From an uncultured Collinsella sp. (GTDB lineage: Bacteria; Actinomycetota; Coriobacteriia; Coriobacteriales; Coriobacteriaceae), in NCBI GenBank assembly GCA_900553415.1, contig USDH01000008.1:1-23171 (forward strand): 23,171 bases of DNA, written 5' to 3'. The notes beneath the pieces are model-generated. The model saw only the letters and a list, made by a program, of their open reading frames with translations, ran no database searches and had not been told where the DNA came from. Positions within the stretch are counted from its first letter, which is position 1, and each line of letters opens with the position of its first letter. The position numbers and the translations under genes are program-made. Shown here piece by piece: positions 15,282-21,754 of this stretch.

Positions 15282-16129
15282 GCGGGCTTTCAGGGCAATA
15301 CCCCCTCGCCGACCTGCTCGAGTGCGCCGGCCTGGCGAGGTCGAGCTACTACTACGCGCTGTCGCACCCGAAGGCTCCCACCAGGCCCGAGCTCTGGGAG
15401 GCCGCCGCCGAGATATTCTCGCGCACCGCCAACGGGTGCGGCCACAGGCAGATCGCCATGTGCCTGCGCGCCGAGCAGGGCGTGCGCATAGCCGACAAGA
15501 CGACGCTGAAGATGATGCGCGAGATGGGCATCAGCTGCGGGATCCGCCGCGAGACCGACTACCACAGGTACAACTCGTACAGGGGCAAGGTCGGAAAGAC
15601 CTTCGAGAACGTCATCGGCAGGGACTTCGCCGCCGACGGGCCGTGGGAGAAGATGGGCACCGACGTCACCGAGTTCAAGCAGCCCTGGGGCAAGGCCTAC
15701 TTCGCGCCGGTCTACGATTTCGGCAGCAAGGAGATCGTCGCCTGGTCCACGTCGCTGCATCCCAACATGGCCCAGCAGCACGAGCTGCTCGACCAGCTCG
15801 TGTCCAAGATGCCCGAGGGCTCCAGGCCGGTCCTGCACTCGGACATGGGCTGGCAGTACCAGCAGGCCGGGTGGTGCAAGCGGCTGGAGGAGGCCGGCGT
15901 GGTGCAGAGCATGTCCCGGAAGGGCAACTGCATCGACAACGGCGCGACGGAGCAAGTGTTCGGCCATATGAAGGACGAGTTCTTTCGCGGAAGAAAATGG
16001 CCTTGCTTCGAAGACTTCAAGAGAGACCTGGACGAATACATCATCCATTGGAACACGAGAAGGAGGCAGGTTAAACTGAAGGGACTGACCCCGGAGGAAT
16101 TCCGGAATCAGTCCCTATGTGCGGCGTAG
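15278..16129 (+). CDS. IS3-family transposase OrfB (DDE catalytic domain)
   Basis: The 283-residue frame has a short N-terminal helical region with the HTH_21-type segment (NGCGHRQIAMCLR, about 52-64) and an rve integrase core. The catalytic triad is D129 (GTDVTEF), D189 (LHSDMGWQY) and E225 (IDNGATEQ). The 35-residue D-E spacing is the family hallmark. It can start on its own at GTG 15278, with AGAAGG eight bases upstream, or be made as an OrfAB fusion through the A7 slip. The length equals the IS150 OrfB as I recall it. No internal stop or deletion is seen, so the element should be transposition-competent. Confidence 0.93.
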   Translation: MSGLSGQYPLADLLECAGLARSSYYYALSHPKAPTRPELWEAAAEIFSRTANGCGHRQIAMCLRAEQGVRIADKTTLKMMREMGISCGIRRETDYHRYNSYRGKVGKTFENVIGRDFAADGPWEKMGTDVTEFKQPWGKAYFAPVYDFGSKEIVAWSTSLHPNMAQQHELLDQLVSKMPEGSRPVLHSDMGWQYQQAGWCKRLEEAGVVQSMSRKGNCIDNGATEQVFGHMKDEFFRGRKWPCFEDFKRDLDEYIIHWNTRRRQVKLKGLTPEEFRNQSLCAA

Positions 16130-16144
16130 GCCGCTTATTAGCCC

Positions 16145-16168
16145 GTCCAAGAATTGGGGCGCAGTTCA
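16145..16168 (+). repeat. IS right inverted repeat
   Basis: It begins GTCCAAGAATT and ends GCAGTTCA, the imperfect inverse of 14720-14743 with three mismatches. It lies 15 bases after the OrfB stop. Confidence 0.9.
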
Positions 16169-16189
16169 GTGCGCAGCGGGGGTTCTTTC
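16169..16189 (-). terminator. Right half of the terminator-like palindrome split by the IS
   Basis: GTGCG followed by CA and GCGGGGGTTCTTTC. Minus-strand RNA from the aquaglyceroporin gene meets this arm 63 bases past the stop codon, but its partner arm is now about 1.45 kb further away beyond the IS, so terminator function should be lost or weakened. Confidence 0.7.
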
Positions 16190-16251
16190 ATGTCCGAGGA
16201 CGCGCTGGGAAGTTACCCCATGCGGCCAGCGGACAACTATGTAGCCTCAGA

Positions 16252-16983
16252 CTAGAACATGCCCAAGAAGCCATGCACAAACAGCGCGGCCAGAGCGGCG
16301 CCGACAAACGGAGCGATGCCAGGAACAAGCAGGCCGTACTTCCAGTTGTTGTCGGCCTTGTTCTTAATCGGCAGCACCTGATAGGCCATGCGAGGACCAA
16401 GGTCACGAGCCTGGTTCATGGCGAAGCCGGTGATGCCGCCCATGCCCATGCCAACGGCCCAAACGATCAGGCCGACGCAGATGGCGAGCATCAGAACGTT
16501 CTCGCCGGCGCGGCTAGCGGCAGCAAGGATGGCGCTGATGAACACGAAGGTGCAGATAGCCTCGCAGAAGAAGTTGCGGGCATAGTTGGTGCCCTCGGTG
16601 GTGGGGTTGGTCGAGAAGATGTTGCGCTGGGCAATGGGGTCGACGACGCCCTCGGAAGCCTTGAACTCATCGGCATACATAAACCAAGCGATCACGGCAC
16701 CCACAAAGCCGCCGAGCATATCGGCAAGCATGAAGGGGATGCAGTTGCCCCACGGCACCAGGCCGACGATGCACTGGGCAAGCACCATGGCGGGGTTCAT
16801 GCACACAGCGCCACCAAAGACAAACAGGCAGACCGAGATGCCAAAAGACCAGGTGGTGATGGCAAACATATGGCCGGAGCCCTGATACTTAGTGCCCTTG
16901 AGCACGGTATCGCAGTGCACGCCCACGCCAAAGATGATCATGAGGGCCGTTGCGCCGAATTCACAGAGGAGTTTGGTAAGCAT
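16252..16983 (-). CDS. Aquaglyceroporin-like MIP channel (LarD/GlpF-like) with an NQA motif
   Basis: This 243-residue membrane protein has the six-span MIP channel fold. The first half-helix motif is CMNPAM (NPA 63-65). The second is FAMNQARDLGPR, where the usual NPA is NQA (190-192), followed by the filter arginine R193 and D194, the latter typical of glycerol-conducting members. The codon is clearly CAG on the coding strand. It begins 49 bases after LarA on the same strand, with no terminator between, and the pairing matches the lactobacillar arrangement in which the LarD porin conducts lactic acid. The probable role is passive passage of lactate, glycerol or a small related solute. Its 3' terminator has been interrupted by the IS. 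Confidence 0.88.
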   Translation of the reverse strand: MLTKLLCEFGATALMIIFGVGVHCDTVLKGTKYQGSGHMFAITTWSFGISVCLFVFGGAVCMNPAMVLAQCIVGLVPWGNCIPFMLADMLGGFVGAVIAWFMYADEFKASEGVVDPIAQRNIFSTNPTTEGTNYARNFFCEAICTFVFISAILAAASRAGENVLMLAICVGLIVWAVGMGMGGITGFAMNQARDLGPRMAYQVLPIKNKADNNWKYGLLVPGIAPFVGAALAALFVHGFLGMF

Positions 16984-17032
16984 AAAACCTTATCTTTCTT
17001 GTCGGTTATAAACGATTCGTTTAGGCCGCGTA

Positions 17033-18310
17033 CTAGTGCTGCGCGACGACAACGCCCAGGCCATCGGGAATGACGGCAACCTTGGCATCGGCACCCTTCA
17101 TCTCAAAGGCGAGCTTGAGCGCCTCCTCGAGGGTGTTGACCGGCGTCATGTGCATATCCTTGATCATCTGGTGATCGCACAGGTCGGTGACCATGATCAC
17201 GGGGTGATGCGCCAGGATGCGGGCAAAGATCTGACTCGTCCACTGGTCGGGCAGGGTCTCGTCCTTAGGACGGTCGATGCAGGCGCGCTCAAACTCTGCC
17301 GGATCGTTGTCGGCGATGTTGTGATAGAAGCCCTCGCCACCGTGACCGTCGGCGCAACCGGCGACATCGATGATCACGCCGCCCTCGGGAAGCGTGGCCT
17401 CGGCAGCGCACATGCCCTTCACGGCCTGGTAGATGTTCTGGTCGAGCGGGTAGCCGCCGTTGGTGGTGATGGCAATCTCGCACTCGACGGGCTCAACGCC
17501 GGCAAGGCTCTTCACGAACTCGCAGCCGGCCTCGTGCGCCTTGTGGATGTCGCCGGCAAAGGAGCCGATGACCTCGTGCTTGCCGTTGAGCACCACGTTC
17601 AGCACAAAGGCAAGGTGAGCCATCTCGGCAGCGGCAAACATATCCTCGTTCACGTGGTTGTGGCACAGGTTGCCGGCACGCGAATGGGAATCGTTCACAA
17701 ACTGACCGTTGTGGTTGTACATGATGGTCTTGTAGCTGGCAATGCCGGGCAGCACGGACTTGCGGCTGCCAGAGAAACCGGCAAAGAAGTGCGGCTCAAT
17801 AAAGCCCTCGGCAAGCAGCAGATCACAATCGGCGGCAATCTTGTTGATGATGCACTCGCCACCAGAAGGCAGGGTGCCGATCTTTTTCATCATGCTGTCG
17901 TCAGTCGCGACGTGCATAACGATTTCCTCGTTGGCAACGATCTCCTCGCCGTACTTGTTGACGAGCTCCTCGTGCGTCGACGGACGATGCATACCCGTAG
18001 CAACCAGAATGCGAACGCGCGCCTCAGGCGCAGCGGAATGGATGTGATGCAGCAGAATAGGCATCGTCACACGCGAGGGAACGGGACGCGTATGATCGGA
18101 GCTAATGATGACAATATCCTTCTTGCCAGCACAAAGCTCCTCGAGCGAAGGCGAGCCGTAAGGGTTGGCAAGCGACTCCTCCACCAGCTCTTCCTGCGAT
18201 TTCGTGGTCTTAAACTCGTTTTGATGACCTTCCATCACACCCGCGAAGTTCTTATCCTCGAGTTCCAGATGCAACGTCTTGTGGTCAAACGGCAGTTCAC
18301 ATTCAAACAA
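17033..18310 (-). CDS. larA: Nickel-pincer lactate racemase family protein LarA
   Basis: The 425-residue enzyme belongs to the LarA family, which interconverts D- and L-lactate (or other 2-hydroxyacids) using a covalently bound nickel-pincer nucleotide. With the TTG at 18310 as start, the key residues fall exactly at the Lactiplantibacillus plantarum numbers: D72 and R75 in SDHTRP, H108 in ATGMHRP, H174 in EPHFFAG, K184 (cofactor link) in GSRKSVLPG, H200 (nickel) in MYNHNG, and Y294/K298 in QNIYQAVKGM. A GAGGG SD lies nine bases before the TTG, and no ATG/GTG fits better. The cofactor genes larB, larC and larE are not here and must lie elsewhere. Some relatives act on other hydroxyacids, so lactate is likely but not proven. 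The porin gene follows. Confidence 0.9.
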   Translation of the reverse strand: MFECELPFDHKTLHLELEDKNFAGVMEGHQNEFKTTKSQEELVEESLANPYGSPSLEELCAGKKDIVIISSDHTRPVPSRVTMPILLHHIHSAAPEARVRILVATGMHRPSTHEELVNKYGEEIVANEEIVMHVATDDSMMKKIGTLPSGGECIINKIAADCDLLLAEGFIEPHFFAGFSGSRKSVLPGIASYKTIMYNHNGQFVNDSHSRAGNLCHNHVNEDMFAAAEMAHLAFVLNVVLNGKHEVIGSFAGDIHKAHEAGCEFVKSLAGVEPVECEIAITTNGGYPLDQNIYQAVKGMCAAEATLPEGGVIIDVAGCADGHGGEGFYHNIADNDPAEFERACIDRPKDETLPDQWTSQIFARILAHHPVIMVTDLCDHQMIKDMHMTPVNTLEEALKLAFEMKGADAKVAVIPDGLGVVVAQH

Positions 18311-18401
18311 TGACGAGCGCCCTCTTCCTTTCAACTGACACACTAGATAAACCGTTGGAAGGATACGCCGCCCACCGAAAAACACCACCGTCTACCGACT
18401 C

Positions 18402-18431
18402 ATTAACACAACGTTCATATTTGACCCACAA
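18402..18431 (-). promoter_or_regulatory. Possible larA promoter
   Basis: On the minus strand TTGTGG (18426-18431) and GTTAAT (18402-18407) are 18 bases apart, just past the terminator 18433-18466 and about 90 bases before the larA start. Both boxes are imperfect, so this is tentative. Confidence 0.35.
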
Positions 18432-18432
18432 C

Positions 18433-18466
18433 AAAACGGCCGCGATCCCAAACGAGACCGCAGCCG
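18433..18466 (-). terminator. Classical terminator upstream of larA
   Basis: On the minus strand a stem of about 13-14 pairs (18437-18449 with 18454-18466, including wobbles) with a four-base loop is followed by TTTTGTTGTG. It would end transcripts coming from the PEP carboxylase gene, or act as a leader attenuator if larA is transcribed from further upstream. Confidence 0.7.
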
Positions 18467-18533
18467 CTACAGTCGTAAGGCGCGAAGCGCACTTAATTCT
18501 CATCAGCCCCAATCCCCGAAGACCGAGAACAAA

Positions 18534-18660
18534 GGGGCCCGATGGGTCTCCCTCTGAATGCATTCCGCAGCACGAAGCCCCCTTATCCGCAGCTCCGAAG
18601 GAGCAGGATAAGGGGGCTTCAAGTGCGAGGACGCATTCAGAGGGAAACCCGTCGGGTCCC
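18534..18660. repeat. 127-base long imperfect palindrome between ppc and larA
   Basis: Arms of about 61-63 bases (18534-18596 and 18600-18660) fold into one long stem with a GAA loop. Perfect blocks: GCTCC/GGAGC at the tip, GAAGCCCCCTTATCC (574-588 of 18k) with 18606-18620, GCAC/GTGC, CCCTCTGAATGC (18550-18561) with 18633-18644, and an outer block 18534-18547 with 18647-18660 containing two wobbles. Small bulges interrupt it. On the minus strand TTTGTT follows, so it could help terminate ppc, but its size exceeds an ordinary terminator. Confidence 0.85.
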
Positions 18661-18683
18661 GGTGAGAGCCACAGGGCTATCGA

Positions 18684-21509
18684 TTACCCCGTGTTCTGCA
18701 GTCCTGCCGAGACGCCGGTCACAGTCGAAAGAATCAGGCTCATGTACTCGGCCTTCTTCTCCTCGGCCATCTCGTCCTGGTTCATGCGCACCTCGCGAAG
18801 GGCGCGGACTTGGGCGATGGACAGGGCGTCGACGTAGGGATTGCGCACGCGAACGGCGCAGCCGAGCACGCGGCGGCGCTGCAGCGGCCACTCGTCACCG
18901 ACGATGGCAAGGACCCACTTACGGGTGAGCTGCATCTCGGTGAAGACCTTCTCGGACAGATCCTGGCGATCGCCCAGGTGCAGATACATCTTGGCGATGC
19001 GCTGGTCGGTCTTGGCGATCGACATCTCGATGTTGTCGATGAACGTGCGGAAGAACGGCCACTCCTGGTAGGCAGCCTTAAGCTGGTCCAGATCGCCCAG
19101 CTGCTCGCAAGCGGTGCCCAGGCCGTACCAAGCGGCCAGATTGATGCGCGCCTGGCTCCAGCTGAAGATCCACGGAATGGTACGCAGGTCGTCGAGCGAC
19201 TTGGCGCCCAGGCCGCGCTTGGCGGGACGCGAGCCAATCGGCAGCAGACCGACCTCGGTCAGCGGCGTCACGGTCGAGAACCACGGTGTAAAGTCCTCGG
19301 TGTTCAGCAGGTCCAGATAGCGCTCATGGCTTACTGCGTTGAGCTTCTCCGCCATATCCCAGAACTTCTGCGTGGTCTCGGTGTTGGTCTTCTCGACACT
19401 CGGGGCCGACTGCAAAAGCGTTGCGGCGGCAACGGACTCAACATGACGCTGAGCCAGCGTGCGGTTGCCGTAACGGGCAAAGATGACCTCGCCCTGCTCG
19501 GTGAGCTTAAAGAAGCAGTTGACCGAACCCTTGGGCTGCGCCAGCACGGCCTTGTTGGCCGGACCGCCGCCACGGCCCACGGCACCGCCGCGACCGTGCA
19601 TGAGCACCAGGTCGATATCGTTCTTCTCGGCCCACTTGGCGATGCGCTCCTGAGCGGAGTGCAGGGCCAGCGTGGCGGAGGTCGGGCCGGCGTCCTTGGA
19701 GGAGTCGGAGTAGCCCAGCATGACCTCCATGCGGCGGTTGGTCTGGGCAAGGCGCTTTTGCACCACGGGCAGCGTAAGCATCTGGTCGAGCACGTCGACG
19801 CAGCCCTCGAGGTCCTCGAGCTGCTCGAACAGCGGGATCACGTCGAGCTCGGGGACATCCTCCTCGTGTGCAAAGGACAGGTGGGCAAGCTCAAAGACGT
19901 CGGCCACATGCTGGGCGCTCTTGGTGAACGAGATGATGTAGCGGTGCGCCATCTTCTTGCCGTAGCGCTTTTGGATGGAGCCGATAGCGCGGAAGGTATC
20001 GATGACCTCGCGCGTCATGGGCTGCAGGTCGCCATGGATACCGTTCTCGTGGATATCCTTGAGGGCGCGGGCGTGCACCACGGAGTGCTGACGGAACTCC
20101 ATCTCGACCATATGGAAGCCGAAGGACTCGACCTGCCAGATGATGGTCTGGACCGGGCCGTAGGCAGCACGGACGGCACCGCAAGCGGCCAGCGAGCGCT
20201 GGACGACACACAGGTCCTCCAGGAACTCATCGGCGCTGTGGTACATGGTGTCGGTGATGCGACGCACGGTGGCGTTCAGACGGTCGGCCATGACGAGCAT
20301 GACGGCGCGATGCGGCTCGTGCTCGGAAATCAGCTCGGCGCGAGCCGTGTACTGGGTGCTCATCTCGACCTGATGGTTCCACAGGTTGATGAGCTCGGCA
20401 GACGGCTTGCTGTAGGCGGCCTCGAGCGTAAGGTTGCGGCCGATGCGGCGGCACTTGTCCTCGAGCTTGAGCACCATGTGCGTGAAGTACTTGGCGGCGA
20501 CCTCGCGGCTCACCTTGGCGGTAACGTTGGGGTTACCGTCGCGGTCGGAACCGATCCAGCTGCCGGGATGGAAGAACGCCGGGCACAGCGGCGGCACGGT
20601 ACCGGCCTTGTCGCCCAGCACCCAGTCGTCAAAGCGACGATAAATGACGGGGATGACGTCGAACAGCGTGTTATCGAAGATGTCGATGATGGTATCGGCT
20701 TCCTCGACCGGCGTGGGCTTCTTGAGCGCGATGGGGCTCGTGCGCACCAGAGCGTCAATCTCCTGCAGCATATGGCGCTCGTTCTCCACCAGGTCGGAGC
20801 CGCCCAGGCGCGGACGCTCCTCCAGCAGGTTGGAGATACGGCGAATCTTGCCCTCGACGGCCTTACGACGGGCCTCGGTGGGATGCGCGGTAAAGACGGG
20901 ATGGAACTCAAGCTTGCCGAGCAGCTCGTTTGCGCCCTCGACGCCCAGCTCATTCACCAGCTGGTGATAGACGACGGTGAGCTCGTTGGCGGGATCGACC
21001 TCGGTATCGGTCGACGCACCTGCCTCGCGCTCGCGCAGCTGCGCCACGCGGTAGTTCTCCTCCGACAGGTTTGCCAGGTGGAAGAAGCTCGTAAAGGCGC
21101 GAACGATGACCTGCTGCTTATCGAGCGGCAGGCTGTCGATCAGATCGACGACCTCACGGAATGCCACGGCGGTGGACTCGTCGGCAGTAGGCACGCCCTG
21201 CTCGTCGACGGCCTCGTCGGCAGCACGCGTACCGGGGTTGCCGGCATTGGCCACAATCTCGGCCGACAGGATCTTGTCGAACAGGTCCGCGATCTCAGGA
21301 TCATACTCGCTAAGCACACGACGCTCCAGGCGCAGGAACAGCGCCAAGTTGTCGCGCAGCTCCTCGGGGATCTCGATCTCGGCGAGACGCTCCCTGGACT
21401 CGGCATTCGAGCCGATTCGGTTAACGAGGCGGTTGACCACGGCAGCGACGCGCGCCGCGGCTTCGGGTACAGACTGGTTGCTTAGGTTCTCAGCCACGTT
21501 TCCTCCCAT
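18684..21509 (-). CDS. ppc: Phosphoenolpyruvate carboxylase
   Basis: This 941-residue cytosolic enzyme fixes bicarbonate onto PEP to give oxaloacetate, feeding anaplerosis and fermentative succinate formation. Conserved segments occur in order: FTAHPTEARRK (catalytic H209), GSDRDGNPNVT, MLGYSDSSKDAG, the mobile loop MHGRGGAVGRGGGP, and the C-terminus ending QNTG. It is somewhat longer than the roughly 880-residue E. coli enzyme, mostly through its N-terminal part. The ATG at 21509 is only one base from AGGAGG, while an in-frame GTG at 21497 has its own GGGAGG four bases upstream, so either may be the true start. A TATAAT box lies upstream at 21542-21547. It is transcribed alone, with the long palindrome and a terminator downstream. 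Confidence 0.97.
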   Translation of the reverse strand: MGGNVAENLSNQSVPEAAARVAAVVNRLVNRIGSNAESRERLAEIEIPEELRDNLALFLRLERRVLSEYDPEIADLFDKILSAEIVANAGNPGTRAADEAVDEQGVPTADESTAVAFREVVDLIDSLPLDKQQVIVRAFTSFFHLANLSEENYRVAQLREREAGASTDTEVDPANELTVVYHQLVNELGVEGANELLGKLEFHPVFTAHPTEARRKAVEGKIRRISNLLEERPRLGGSDLVENERHMLQEIDALVRTSPIALKKPTPVEEADTIIDIFDNTLFDVIPVIYRRFDDWVLGDKAGTVPPLCPAFFHPGSWIGSDRDGNPNVTAKVSREVAAKYFTHMVLKLEDKCRRIGRNLTLEAAYSKPSAELINLWNHQVEMSTQYTARAELISEHEPHRAVMLVMADRLNATVRRITDTMYHSADEFLEDLCVVQRSLAACGAVRAAYGPVQTIIWQVESFGFHMVEMEFRQHSVVHARALKDIHENGIHGDLQPMTREVIDTFRAIGSIQKRYGKKMAHRYIISFTKSAQHVADVFELAHLSFAHEEDVPELDVIPLFEQLEDLEGCVDVLDQMLTLPVVQKRLAQTNRRMEVMLGYSDSSKDAGPTSATLALHSAQERIAKWAEKNDIDLVLMHGRGGAVGRGGGPANKAVLAQPKGSVNCFFKLTEQGEVIFARYGNRTLAQRHVESVAAATLLQSAPSVEKTNTETTQKFWDMAEKLNAVSHERYLDLLNTEDFTPWFSTVTPLTEVGLLPIGSRPAKRGLGAKSLDDLRTIPWIFSWSQARINLAAWYGLGTACEQLGDLDQLKAAYQEWPFFRTFIDNIEMSIAKTDQRIAKMYLHLGDRQDLSEKVFTEMQLTRKWVLAIVGDEWPLQRRRVLGCAVRVRNPYVDALSIAQVRALREVRMNQDEMAEEKKAEYMSLILSTVTGVSAGLQNTG

Positions 21510-21541
21510 TCCTCCTTCTATGCACGTAACATGCGGTATTC

Positions 21542-21547
21542 ATTATA
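21542..21547 (-). promoter_or_regulatory. ppc promoter -10 box
   Basis: A consensus TATAAT is read on the minus strand 32 bases before the ppc ATG. The -35 region (GTCGAA at 17-base spacing) is weak, which fits activator dependence or regulation through the flanking inverted repeat. Confidence 0.65.
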
Positions 21548-21556
21548 GGCGCTTGC

Positions 21557-21603
21557 GAAATACTTTCGACACTGATTGCGCTTTACCACACAAAAGTATT
21601 TTC
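21557..21603. repeat. Inverted repeat at the ppc promoter, possible operator
   Basis: GAAATACTTT (21557-21566) and AAAGTATTTTC (21593-21603) are inverse copies apart from one extra T. They flank the weak -35 region and the sequence just upstream. The spacing, about 36 bases centre to centre, would allow a looped or doubly bound regulator. Confidence 0.4.
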
Positions 21604-21654
21604 TGCATTGCAAGGGTTTTTGCTCTAAATGGTCGTATTTCTCGGTGGACGGCA

Positions 21655-21697
21655 TACACAAACGGGGGCATTCCGCATAAATGCGAAACACCCCCGT
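21655..21697 (-). terminator. Terminator after hisS
   Basis: On the minus strand a 17-bp stem (21662-21678 with 21681-21697, three wobbles) closes on a two-base turn and is followed by TTTGTGT. It lies 57 bases past the hisS stop and well before the ppc promoter. Confidence 0.85.
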
Positions 21698-21754
21698 AAC
21701 AATCGCTCGCCGCGAGCGGGACATGTTAGCGGGTCCGCAGCTCAAAAAGATGCG

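Larger units (their letters stand above)
14720..16168 (+). mobile_element. Complete IS3-family insertion sequence, IS150 group
   Basis: The 1449-bp element has TG...CA ends and 24-bp imperfect inverted repeats (21 of 24 positions agree), beginning TGAACTGC and running to CTTGGAC, closely resembling the IS150 terminal pattern as I recall it. It encodes OrfA (171 aa) and OrfB (283 aa) with an A7 slippery site and a GTGA overlap. Both frames are intact and the DDE triad is present, so it may be active. Flanking bases share only GT, or AGT if the last A of the right end is counted as target, so the usual 3-bp duplication is not clean. It interrupts a palindrome (14696-14719 and 16169-16189) downstream of the aquaglyceroporin gene. 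Its base and codon usage looks more GC-biased than its neighbours, consistent with transfer. Confidence 0.93.

Noticed and set aside
17036..18313. 425-codon plus-strand frame opposite larA, and similar plus-strand frames opposite carbamate kinase and the amidohydrolase
   Set aside because: Codon-phase shadows of well-recognised minus-strand enzymes, with no SD and no recognisable domains.
18810..21485. Very long open frame (about 890 codons) antisense to ppc
   Set aside because: It is a shadow of the GC-rich PEP carboxylase reading frame; its product is a low-complexity mix without any domain and the minus-strand protein has all catalytic motifs.
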